Shown: in pieces, positions 54,979 through 62,347 of the stretch
How positions within the stretch are numbered: the first letter of the stretch is position 1
How the letters are laid out: the number at the start of each line of letters is the position of its first letter
Source: Bacteroidetes bacterium 2013_40CM_41_45
GTDB lineage: Bacteria > Bacteroidota > Bacteroidia > AKYH767-A > 2013-40CM-41-45
Direction of reading: 5' to 3'
DNA length: 64,000 bases
NCBI GenBank assembly: GCA_002215675.1
Contig: NGFH01000007.1
Coordinates: 1-64,000, forward strand
Position numbers and translations under genes: made by a program
Notes under the pieces: generated by a model
What the model was told of the DNA's origin: nothing
Seen by the model: only the letters and a program-made list of their open reading frames with translations
Database searches by the model: none

Positions 54979-57021
54979 ATGAAAATGACAAGAAAAAAAA
55001 TTCGCCTTTACGAATCTGCCATCGGTCGGTTATTTCTGTTTGTGATATTTATCGCAGGATGTTTTCAAATATGCTTTGCACAGAATCAACACAAAATTGA
55101 TTCACTTTTAAATGTGCTCAAGACGGCTAAGGAGGATACAAATAAAGTTAATTTGCTTATCAAAATAGCAAAGCAATACATGAATGTCAACCCGGAGCCA
55201 ATGTTGCCGTACATTCAGCAAGTAATTGAGTTATCTGATAAATTAAATTTTGACAAGGGAAAATTTATGGGCGTGAATGCAATGGCGATTTATTATTATT
55301 CAACCAATGACTTGAAGATGGCACTGCAATATGCAACCCAAAATTTGAAAAAAGCAGAACAAGATAATAAGATTGATGAATTATTTATAGCTTACAATAC
55401 CATTGGCAGTATCTATGATGCGCTGGGAGAATTTAAGCTGGCAACTCCATTCCGTCTGAAAACTCTGGAGGTGGCAGAGAAACTTAAGGATGATGGTCGC
55501 ATTGCCGCTGCCAATAGTAATATAGGAATTAATTATGAAAGTTTGGGAAATTATTCTTTGGCGTTACAGTATTATTTCCGTGCCCTCAAAGTGCGTGAAG
55601 AACAAAGGGACTCAATGGGAATGGCAAATACCTCCGGTTCGATAGGGGATGTTTATTACCGGCTTAAAGATTTTGCAAACGGCAGAAAATATCACTTGCA
55701 ATCTCTAGCGATTGGTGAAAAAATTGATGATGTCAGAGATATGATAAGTTCATATTACAGGCTTGGCATTATTTCTTTTGATGAAAATAAATTAGAAGAA
55801 GCGAAAAATTATTTTTTAAAGTGTCTGAAATATTGCAATGAAAATAATGATTTACCAATGACTGCTGCTGCATACCAGGGGCTTGGGCTGATAAGCAATG
55901 CAGAAAATAAATACGATGAAGCATTGGGTTACCATGATAAAGCTTTATCCATGTTTGAAGAACTCGGTGATAAGATGGGGGTCAGTGATGCTTCAAGGTA
56001 TGTAGGAATAGAATATTTTAAAAAGAAAAATTTTAATCGGGCACTGTATTACTTTCAAAAGTCAAAGACAACGTCTGATTCTATAGGATTCAAACCATCA
56101 TTAGTATCGGTTTATGAAAACCTTGCTGAAACGTATGCTCAAATCAACGATTTCAAAAAGGCATATGAATATTCACTTCTTCACAACCAACTTGGCGATT
56201 CAGTAATTAACGAGGAAATAATTAACAAAACAACAGAGATGAGGGAGAAATATGAAACCGAAAAAAAAGAAAAAGAAATTTCCCTTCTCAACAAAGACAA
56301 AGAAATTCAAACCATTGAAATCAAAAAGCAAAAACTGTTAAAGAATTCTTTCATAGGCGGCTTGGCATTTACTTTACTGTTATTCTTCTTCGGTTACCGC
56401 TCTTACCGGGCACGGCAGGTTCTGCGCCTGCAAACCATTCGAAACAGAATTGCCGATGACCTGCACGATGACATCGGCTCCACGCTCAACAGCATTTCGG
56501 TTTACAGCGAAGTGGCAAAACAAAAATCGCCCGCTGTGGTTCAAGAGCTGGAACAGATTGGCGATGCCTCGCGCAAAATCATTGATGCCATGAGCGACAT
56601 TGTGTGGACCATCAACACAAAGAACGACAGCTTTGAACAAATCATTCTCCGGCTGCGCTCGCTCACGTATAATCTTCTTCGGGCAAAGAACATAGAGCAT
56701 TCTTTCCGTGCCGATGAAAATTTAAACGATATGAAACTTTCCATGGAAGAGCGCAGAAATTTTTATCTTATTTTTAAAGAAGCACTCAACAATCTTGTAA
56801 AATATTCTAACGCAGCGCGTGTTTCTATTTCTTTAACACATGAAAATAATTTGGTTACTCTAACTATCCGAGACAATGGAGTGGGATTTGATGTAAATCA
56901 ATCTTCCACCGGCAACGGTTTGCTCAGCATGAAAACCCGCGCGGAAGAAATGAAAGCGGAATTGAAAATTGAATCGGAGTTGGGAAATGGAACAAATGTT
57001 GAATTAAAACTGAGAGCATGA
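54979..57021 (+). CDS. TPR-domain sensor histidine kinase (HisKA_3 type), copy 1
   Basis: This 680-residue protein has a signal/anchor segment (RLFLFVIFIAGCFQICFAQ), about ten TPR-like helix pairs facing the periplasm (about 40-420, for example YSLALQYYFRALKVREEQRD), a coiled coil, one transmembrane helix (SFIGGLAFTLLLFFFGYRSY), HisKA_3 with phospho-His in RIADDLHDDIGSTLNSISVY and HATPase_c (DNGVGFDVNQSSTGNGLLSM). It is a NarX/LiaS-like kinase for LuxR-type regulators. The response regulator gene overlaps its stop by 4 bp. It is divergent from precursor array 1, suggesting that it senses an extracellular signal such as the peptide itself. Confidence 0.92.
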   Translation: MKMTRKKIRLYESAIGRLFLFVIFIAGCFQICFAQNQHKIDSLLNVLKTAKEDTNKVNLLIKIAKQYMNVNPEPMLPYIQQVIELSDKLNFDKGKFMGVNAMAIYYYSTNDLKMALQYATQNLKKAEQDNKIDELFIAYNTIGSIYDALGEFKLATPFRLKTLEVAEKLKDDGRIAAANSNIGINYESLGNYSLALQYYFRALKVREEQRDSMGMANTSGSIGDVYYRLKDFANGRKYHLQSLAIGEKIDDVRDMISSYYRLGIISFDENKLEEAKNYFLKCLKYCNENNDLPMTAAAYQGLGLISNAENKYDEALGYHDKALSMFEELGDKMGVSDASRYVGIEYFKKKNFNRALYYFQKSKTTSDSIGFKPSLVSVYENLAETYAQINDFKKAYEYSLLHNQLGDSVINEEIINKTTEMREKYETEKKEKEISLLNKDKEIQTIEIKKQKLLKNSFIGGLAFTLLLFFFGYRSYRARQVLRLQTIRNRIADDLHDDIGSTLNSISVYSEVAKQKSPAVVQELEQIGDASRKIIDAMSDIVWTINTKNDSFEQIILRLRSLTYNLLRAKNIEHSFRADENLNDMKLSMEERRNFYLIFKEALNNLVKYSNAARVSISLTHENNLVTLTIRDNGVGFDVNQSSTGNGLLSMKTRAEEMKAELKIESELGNGTNVELKLRA

Positions 57022-57659
57022 AAAACCTGAGAGTAACCATCTTTGAAGACAACCGCAACCTGCGCGAAGGATTGTTTCAGTTGATTGACGGCAGCGAAGG
57101 ATTCACCTGTTCGGGTGCCTTTGCGAATTGTTTAAATATTGTGAAGGACATTGAAGAAACTTCTCCCGATGTAATTCTGATGGATATTGAAATGCCCGGT
57201 ATCTCGGGTATCGAAGCGGTGAAGCTTGCAAAGGAAAAATTTCCTGACGTAAAAATTCTGATGGAAACCATTTTCGATGACAACGATAAAATATTTAATT
57301 CCATCTGCAATGGAGCCGAGGGATATATTCTCAAAAACACTCCGCCTGCCATGATGCTTTCAGCCATAAAAGAAATTTATGAGGGCGGAGCGCCCATGAC
57401 TCCAAGCATTGCAAGCAAGGTGTTGAAGATGTTCAAGAACAAACCAGCAGAAAATATTTCCGGAGAATTTAATCTCACAGAACGCGAAAAAGAAATTCTT
57501 AAATGTTTAGTGGAAGGAATGAGCTATAAACTTATTGCCGACACTTGCTTCATCAGCATTGACACTGTGAGCGGGCACATCAAAAACATTTACAAAAAAC
57601 TGCAAGTACATTCTAAATCGGAAGCGGTGGTGAAGGCGATTAAGGGGAGGATAGTTTGA
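57018..57659 (+). CDS. NarL/LuxR-family response regulator, copy 1
   Basis: This 213-residue protein has a receiver (VTIFEDNRNLREGL, phospho-Asp in VILMDIEMPGISGIEA, Lys in YILKNTPP) and a C-terminal LuxR-type HTH (NLTEREKEILKCLVEGMSYK, KNIYKKLQVHSKSEAVVKAI). The ATGA overlap with the kinase gene indicates coupled translation. It is probably the activator of the divergent precursor promoter at 54816. Confidence 0.93.
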   Translation: MKNLRVTIFEDNRNLREGLFQLIDGSEGFTCSGAFANCLNIVKDIEETSPDVILMDIEMPGISGIEAVKLAKEKFPDVKILMETIFDDNDKIFNSICNGAEGYILKNTPPAMMLSAIKEIYEGGAPMTPSIASKVLKMFKNKPAENISGEFNLTEREKEILKCLVEGMSYKLIADTCFISIDTVSGHIKNIYKKLQVHSKSEAVVKAIKGRIV

Positions 57660-57692
57660 AGACAGAAGTCAGACATCTGGGCATTATGTTTT

Positions 57693-57743
57693 TTATTTCG
57701 TCACCATCAATTTCTTCATCTGCAAATTTTCTGCTGACTGAAA
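57693..57743 (-). pseudogene. T9SS sorting-domain remnant, copy 2
   Basis: The minus strand reads FQSAENLQMKKLMVTK then stop, matching the end of the remnant at 52508 at 12 of 16 residues or better. It lies between the first response regulator and precursor array 2, marking the left end of the second duplicated unit. Confidence 0.7.
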
Positions 57744-57750
57744 TTAAGCC

Positions 57751-57775
57751 TCGAAGAAGTATTTAACTTCTTCGA
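57751..57775. terminator. 10-bp-arm hairpin after array 2
   Basis: Arms tcgaagaagt and acttcttcga surround five bases, directly downstream of the last precursor of array 2 on the minus strand. The same hairpin recurs at about 58255 and 58523 between precursors. Confidence 0.6.
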
Positions 57776-57793
57776 AGTGTGGCCCCAAAGCTA

Positions 57794-57985
57794 TTAACAA
57801 TTGTTACCATTGCAGGTATGCCCATTTTGAGTGGGGACAGTAGGGCCGCATCCCTTGGTACAATGGAAATCGGTAAAGCAATTGAAGGTGGGTTTTGCAC
57901 CGCCTACTTTCTGGTTCATTTCAACAGTGTTGAGATTTGAAATCGTTCTCTTGCTGAGGCTGAGCTTTTTGATTTGCTTTTTCAT
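57794..57985 (-). CDS. Lanthipeptide-like precursor peptide 8 (63 aa)
   Basis: Leader MKKQIKKLSLSKRTISNLNT, ending NQKVGG; core AKPTFNCFTDFHCTKGCGPT then VPTQNGHTCNGNNC. It is the last member of array 2, which shares the C-terminal motif GHTCNGNN(C/Y). Confidence 0.85.
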   Translation of the reverse strand: MKKQIKKLSLSKRTISNLNTVEMNQKVGGAKPTFNCFTDFHCTKGCGPTVPTQNGHTCNGNNC

Positions 57986-58005
57986 TTTGTTTTTGTTTTA
58001 GTCTA

Positions 58006-58185
58006 TTAATAGTTGTTACCATTGCAGGTATGCCCATGTAAGGTGTGGCATCCATGGGTACAATAATCGGTAATTACACATGAGTAAGTACGGTTTGCAC
58101 CGCCTACTTTCTGGTTCATTTCAACAGTGTTGAGATTTGAAATCGTCCTCTTGTTGAGGTTGAGTTTCTTGATTTGCTTTTTCAT
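58006..58185 (-). CDS. Lanthipeptide-like precursor peptide 9 (59 aa)
   Basis: Read directly from the sequence: leader MKKQIKKLNLNKRTISNLNT, ending NQKVGG, then core ANRTYSCVITDYCTHGCHTL and HGHTCNGNNY. The final Cys of its paralogues is replaced by Tyr (codon TAT for TGT/TGC), so one ring may be lost. Stop TAA at 58006-58008. Confidence 0.83.
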   Translation of the reverse strand: MKKQIKKLNLNKRTISNLNTVEMNQKVGGANRTYSCVITDYCTHGCHTLHGHTCNGNNY

Positions 58186-58202
58186 TTTGTTTTGGGTTTA
58201 AT

Positions 58203-58552
58203 GGTTAATTGATTATTTGATTTAAGAAGTCAGAGGTCTGATGTCTGTTTAAACCCCGAAGAAGTTTCAAACTTCTTCGAGGTTATTATTCACACGCAGT
58301 TGTTACCACCATTGCAGGTATGCCCCTGGGTGCATTTCCACGTTAAGCAATGAAAGGAGGCGCCAGCTCCGCCTATCTTCAGGTTCATTTCAACAGCGTT
58401 GAGATTTGAAATCGTCCTCTTGTTGAGGTTTAGTTTTTTGATTTGCTTTTTCATTTTGATTTTGGGTTAAAGGTTAATTGATTATTTGATTTAAGAAATC
58501 AGAGGTCTGATGTCTGTTTAAACCTCGAAAAAGTTTCAAACTTCTTCGAGGG
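58203..58552. repeat. Duplicated inter-precursor spacer (81 bp at 58203 and 58472) with hairpin
   Basis: The spacers 58203-58283 and 58472-58552 are nearly identical and are exactly 269 bp apart, the same offset as peptide 9 and peptide 10 starts. Each contains a hairpin with arms around ccgaagaagttt/aaacttcttcgagg. This shows tandem duplication of a gene-plus-spacer unit. Confidence 0.8.
58290..58454 (-). CDS. Lanthipeptide-like precursor peptide 10 (54 aa)
   Basis: Read directly: leader MKKQIKKLNLNKRTISNLNA, ending NLKIGG, then core AGASFHCLTWKCTQGHTCNG and GNNCV, with four Cys. Stop TGA at 58290-58292. It is the shortest precursor, with a reduced N-terminal half of the core. Confidence 0.82.
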   Translation of the reverse strand: MKKQIKKLNLNKRTISNLNAVEMNLKIGGAGASFHCLTWKCTQGHTCNGGNNCV

Positions 58553-58562
58553 TATTGTTAAA

Positions 58563-58736
58563 TTAACAATTATTACCATGGCAGGTACGCCCCCTGGTAC
58601 AATGATCGGTAATTTGACAATCGTAGGTATGGTTTGCACCGCCTACTTTCTGGTTCATTTCAACAGTGTTGAGATTTGAAATCGTCCTCTTGTTGAGGTT
58701 GAGTCCCGATTTGTTCGGGATGATTTGCTTTTTCAT
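58563..58736 (-). CDS. Lanthipeptide-like precursor peptide 11 (57 aa), leader altered by a palindrome
   Basis: Read directly: MKKQIIPNKSGLNLNKRTIS, then NLNTVEMNQKVGG and core ANHTYDCQITDHCTRGRTCH, ending GNNC. In the leader the usual KK after MKKQI is replaced by IPNKSG, encoded by a palindromic sequence (tcccgatttgttcggga on the plus strand). Frame is kept. It is the first gene of array 2. The change lies in the N-terminal leader, away from the GG site, so LanB recognition may or may not survive. Confidence 0.8.
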   Translation of the reverse strand: MKKQIIPNKSGLNLNKRTISNLNTVEMNQKVGGANHTYDCQITDHCTRGRTCHGNNC

Positions 58737-58788
58737 TTTGTTTTGGGTTTAGAATTGTTAGAATTAATTATTGTTTATTTGAACGGCG

Positions 58789-58836
58789 CAAAAGTGGAGC
58801 GAATGACCACACACTGCAATAACTGAAACACGTTAT
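58789..58836 (-). promoter_or_regulatory. Predicted array-2 promoter
   Basis: On the minus strand AACGTGTTTCAGTTATTG holds the -33 TTATTG (58822-58817), 20 bases follow, then CACTTTTG (58796-58789). Spacing and motifs equal those of array 1. The left arm ataactgaaaca (58819-58830) is a perfect inverted partner of tgtttcagttat at 58879-58890. Confidence 0.62.
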
Positions 58837-58878
58837 CTTTGGTTAGCTTTGATAAGGAAATAGAGTAAAAACTAACCT

Positions 58879-58919
58879 GTTTCAGTTATATGAGCCAATG
58901 AGCAGGCGCATTACTTTTG
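58879..58919 (+). promoter_or_regulatory. Predicted promoter/operator of the second TPR-kinase operon
   Basis: On the plus strand aacctgtttcagttatat is followed by 20 bases and a perfect Bacteroidota -7 element TACTTTTG (58912-58919). The operator half is an inverted copy of the one serving array 2, giving symmetric divergent promoters about 60 bp apart, as expected for control by one regulator dimer or two. Confidence 0.62.
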
Positions 58920-58973
58920 CAAACACAACTTAAGCGATGGATGTCAATCTTTACCTATCTTGTAGAAATTAAA

Positions 58974-60989
58974 ATGACGCTTAACTCCTGTAAATTACTA
59001 TTCGCCACTTTTCTGAGTACGGCTCTTTTTATTTCAACACAGGCGCAGAATCAACATAAAATTGATTCGCTGCTGAATGTTTTGAAAACAGCAAAGGAGG
59101 ATACCACCAAAGTGAACACCCTCAACGCTCTTGGCTGGGCACTGAGCCGCAGTAACCCTGACACTTCTATTATACTCGCCCATCTGGCATTATCACTTTC
59201 CGAAAAAGCAACAAGCAAAAAACACATTGCTAAATCTTATACCGTCATTGCGTGGGCTCATTTTATGAAGGGAAATTATCCTTCTTCTCTGGAAAATAAT
59301 TTTAAAGCATTATCACTAAGAGAAGAACTATCCGATAAATCAGGAATTACACAATCTCTCCACAACATCGCAAATGTCTATTCTCAACAAGGCGATTATC
59401 CCAAAGCGCTGGACTATTATTTCAAGGTATTGAAGATGGATGAAGAACTCGGAAGTAAAAAAGGAATTGCAGACGACCTCACAAGCATCGGAATTGTCTA
59501 TATGGACCAAGCCGATTATCCCAAAGCATTGGATTATTATTTCAAGTCATTGAAGATGGATGAAGAACTTGCCGATAAATTGGGAATTGCAGTCACCCTC
59601 GGCAACATCGGAATTGTCTATTCTCAACAACGCGATTATTCCAAAGCCCTGGATTATTATTTCAAGGCATTGAAAATGGATGAAGAACTCGGAAATAAAA
59701 ATGACATCGCAGTAGATCTCATCAACATCGGCAATATCTATTCTGAACAAGGCGATAATCCCAAAGCATTGGACTATTATTTCAAAGCATTGAAGCTGGC
59801 GGAAGAACTCGGAAATAAAAATGGAATTGCATCAACTCTCATCAACATCGGAACTATCTATAAAGAACAAGGCGACTATCCCAAAGCATCAGGCTATTAT
59901 TTCAAAACATTGAAAATGATGGAAGAACTTGCAGATAAAAATGGAATTACATCAACCCTCCGCGACATCGGCTCGCTTTATACCATAACAGGAAAATTTT
60001 TAGAAGCAGAACAGTATCTGAAAAAAGCAATTGCCATTGCTGATAGCATTCGCGCTTTGGATGATTTAAGGCAAGGTGAAGGATTACTCTCTCAACTGTA
60101 CGATACCACCGGCAGATACAAACTCGCGCTGGAGCATTATAAAAAAGCAATGGTGTTAAAGGATACTCTTTATACCCAGGAGAAGAATAAAGAAATCACC
60201 CGCAAGGAAATGAATTATGAGTTTGACAAAACGCAGTCCGCAGAAAAAGCCGGGCACGAAAAGCAACTGGCAGTGGCAGATATAGCCATCAAAAAACAAA
60301 CACTGTTAAAAAACTCCTTCATCGGTGGTTTGGCTCTTGTGCTTGTTTTATTTTTCTTTATCTACAACAACTACCGCACAAGGCAGAAACTGAAGTTAGA
60401 AAACATACGGAATAACATTGCAGCCGATTTGCATGACGACATCGGTTCTACGCTTAACAGCATTTCTCTTTTCAGCGAAGTGGCAAAACAAGAGGCGGGT
60501 AAACCCATTCCTGCTCTCGACCAAATTGGTGTGAGTGCGCGAAAAATCATTGATGCCATGAGTGATATTGTGTGGACGATTAACCCTGAGAATGATACTT
60601 TTGAAAATGTGATTGCGCGGATGCGTTCATTGTCTTACCTGCTTCTGAAAGCAAAAGCAATTGAATTTACCTTCAAAGCGGACGAAAACCTGAATCGTTT
60701 GTCGCTGCCAATACCGGTACGGAAAAATTTTTACCTGCTTTTTAAAGAGGCAATAAATAACCTGGTTAAATATTCAAATGCTTCACGCGCAAATTTTCAC
60801 ATCACACTTGAAAATAAAAATGTGAAAATGATTATCCGGGATAATGGAATCGGGTTTGACATGGAAAATGCAAAAATGGGAAACGGAATTAAAAATATGA
60901 AAAGAAGAGCAGCGGAAATAGGAGCGCAATTAGTCATTGAATCAGCCGAAGGAAAAGGAACCAATATTGAATTGAGTTTAAAATCATAA
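58974..60989 (+). CDS. TPR-domain sensor histidine kinase (HisKA_3 type), copy 2
   Basis: This protein has about 671 residues from ATG 58974 (MTLNSCKLLFATFLSTALFI, signal peptide); the longer frame begins with a TTG inside the -7 element at 58912-58919 and is rejected. It shares with copy 1 the 20-residue block QNQHKIDSLLNVLKTAKEDT and the segment LLKNSFIGGLA before the transmembrane helix. The sensor region contains five near-identical 40-residue TPRs (DYPKALDYYFKALKMDEELG type) plus diverged ones. HisKA_3 has NIAADLHDDIGSTLNSISLF and HATPase_c DNGIGFDMENAKMGNGIKNM. Its response regulator follows after 4 bp. Confidence 0.92.
   Translation: MTLNSCKLLFATFLSTALFISTQAQNQHKIDSLLNVLKTAKEDTTKVNTLNALGWALSRSNPDTSIILAHLALSLSEKATSKKHIAKSYTVIAWAHFMKGNYPSSLENNFKALSLREELSDKSGITQSLHNIANVYSQQGDYPKALDYYFKVLKMDEELGSKKGIADDLTSIGIVYMDQADYPKALDYYFKSLKMDEELADKLGIAVTLGNIGIVYSQQRDYSKALDYYFKALKMDEELGNKNDIAVDLINIGNIYSEQGDNPKALDYYFKALKLAEELGNKNGIASTLINIGTIYKEQGDYPKASGYYFKTLKMMEELADKNGITSTLRDIGSLYTITGKFLEAEQYLKKAIAIADSIRALDDLRQGEGLLSQLYDTTGRYKLALEHYKKAMVLKDTLYTQEKNKEITRKEMNYEFDKTQSAEKAGHEKQLAVADIAIKKQTLLKNSFIGGLALVLVLFFFIYNNYRTRQKLKLENIRNNIAADLHDDIGSTLNSISLFSEVAKQEAGKPIPALDQIGVSARKIIDAMSDIVWTINPENDTFENVIARMRSLSYLLLKAKAIEFTFKADENLNRLSLPIPVRKNFYLLFKEAINNLVKYSNASRANFHITLENKNVKMIIRDNGIGFDMENAKMGNGIKNMKRRAAEIGAQLVIESAEGKGTNIELSLKS
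59389..59988 (+). repeat. 120-bp tandem coding repeats (TPR units)
   Basis: Five units of 120 bp encode near-identical 40-residue TPR modules of the second kinase. High DNA identity between units points to recent internal duplication of the sensor domain; kinase copy 1 has no such uniform array. Confidence 0.85.
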
Positions 60990-60993
60990 CAGC

Positions 60994-61632
60994 ATGGAGA
61001 TAAAAGTTGCGATATTTGAAGATAATAGTAATATGCGTGAGGGGTTGTATCAACTTATCAACGGTTCCCAAGGATTTACCTGTACAGGCGCATTTCCAAA
61101 TTGCGATGACCTTGTGCAGCGGATTGAAAAATCAAACCCCGATGTAATTGTTATGGATATTGAAATGCCGGGCATCAGCGGAATTGAAGGAGTGAAGCTG
61201 GTAAAAGAAAATTTCCCGGAAATGAAAATACTGATGGAGACCATTTTTGAAGATGACAAAAAAATATTTGATTCTATCTGCGCGGGCGCTGAAGGATATA
61301 TTTTAAAAAATACCCCTCCTGTAGAAATTCTTGGAGCCATAAAAGAAATCTACGAAGGCGGCAGCCCGATGACCCCGACCATTGCCAACCGTGTTTTGAA
61401 AATGATAAAGAGCCAACGTGCTTCCGATTCAAAAAATCTTTTCAATCTCACCGACCGAGAAAAAGAAATTCTTTCCTGCCTTGTTGAAGGAATGAGCTAT
61501 AAGCTGATTGCGGATGAATGCGCCATCAGCATTGATACAGTAAATGTGCATATCAAAAACATTTATAAAAAACTCCAGGTACATTCCAAATCGGAAGCAG
61601 TGGCGAAGGCGATAAAGGGTAAGATTGTGTGA
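60994..61632 (+). CDS. NarL/LuxR-family response regulator, copy 2
   Basis: This 212-residue paralogue of the regulator at 57018 has a receiver (VAIFEDNSNMREGLYQLING, phospho-Asp in VIVMDIEMPGISGIEG) and a LuxR HTH (NLTDREKEILSCLVEGMSYK). The recognition-helix region (CAISIDTVNVHIKNIYKKL) is nearly the same as in copy 1 (CFISIDTVSGHIKNIYKKL), so both may bind the same operator. Confidence 0.93.
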   Translation: MEIKVAIFEDNSNMREGLYQLINGSQGFTCTGAFPNCDDLVQRIEKSNPDVIVMDIEMPGISGIEGVKLVKENFPEMKILMETIFEDDKKIFDSICAGAEGYILKNTPPVEILGAIKEIYEGGSPMTPTIANRVLKMIKSQRASDSKNLFNLTDREKEILSCLVEGMSYKLIADECAISIDTVNVHIKNIYKKLQVHSKSEAVAKAIKGKIV

Positions 61633-61994
61633 AGTTTTATCAGCATTCGTGCTGATAGCTCTGCTTTAGCTGTTCGTTTCTTCTAATGTTTCCCTAGTAA
61701 TTACATTTAATTATAACAAACTGGACGGAAGAATTGAGAATCGAATTTTTGAAGAAAAGTTATAACGACCTAAAAACATCTTCAAAATTCTCTAACGAGG
61801 ATTCTTTACTATGTATATTTTTGATCTGGCCAAGAGTAAAGTCATCCCAGACAAAGCTTTGAATAGGATGATCAGCAGTATTGATCCTCTTTTCTGTTTC
61901 AAATCAAGAAAAGGAAAATGTGCATACGTAAATTCCTTTATACATTTGAACACAAATTTTTTTCAAAATAGGTTTATACACTGACTCCGGTAAA
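61633..61994. other. 362-bp intergenic region near the island edge
   Basis: No convincing gene. A short hairpin (tcagca ttcg tgctga, about 61640-61655) follows the second response regulator and may be its terminator. The 57-codon frame 61811-61984 lacks protein-like composition. Confidence 0.5.
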
Positions 61995-62294
61995 ATGCCT
62001 TCATTCACATTGATAAAATACGAACGAATAGCGCAACTGGCAGTTTTTTTTCTCTTGTTGTTCCAAGGAACTGCAGAGGCTTTGCCGTTTGAAAAAGACA
62101 GCATTCATCCATTTGTATACTATAAGCATTTCGGAGAAGACGAGGGATTGACTGGAAAAACCATTTATAGTATTATGCAGGATAAAGACGGGTTTATGTG
62201 GTTTGGAACAAACGAAGGAGCTTTCAGATTTGATGGAAAAAATTTTAGACGGTTTACCAGGCAAGACGGAATAACAGACAATGAAGTGCACTAA
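61995..62294 (+). pseudogene. Truncated two-component propeller (Reg_prop) sensor gene
   Basis: The 99-residue frame has a signal segment (IAQLAVFFLLLFQGTAEALP) and then the first blade of a two-component regulator propeller (DEGLTGKTIYSIMQDKDGFM, WFGTNEGAFRFDGKNFRRFT, ITDNEVH). Complete proteins of this type run to roughly 600-1300 residues with a kinase or LytTR output. Here the frame stops 26 bp before the ssrA-end repeat at 62320, so the rest was removed, most simply by the recombination that created the island junction. Confidence 0.8.
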
Positions 62295-62319
62295 CTATCA
62301 AATAATTAGCGCTTTATTT

Positions 62320-62347
62320 GTGGAGCTGGAGGGAATTGAACCCTCGT
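62320..62347. repeat. ssrA 3' end, reference copy of the direct repeat
   Basis: These 28 bases are the authentic tmRNA 3' end plus one flanking base. Twenty-eight bases are shared with the interrupted copy at 44338-44416 and 22 with the copy at 22790, all in the same orientation. Confidence 0.8.

Noticed and set aside
58203..58552. CRISPR array
   Set aside because: The regular repeats are duplicated precursor genes and their spacers, not short repeats with unique spacers.
58917..58973. TTG start for the second TPR kinase
   Set aside because: It falls inside a strong TACTTTTG -7 promoter element, and a good signal peptide begins at ATG 58974.
61811..61984. 57-codon ORF near the island edge
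   Set aside because: Composition is not protein-like, and there are no promoter or family features.
22834..62294. Integrase or transposase gene
   Set aside because: No frame with tyrosine/serine recombinase or DDE motifs was found between the three ssrA-end copies.
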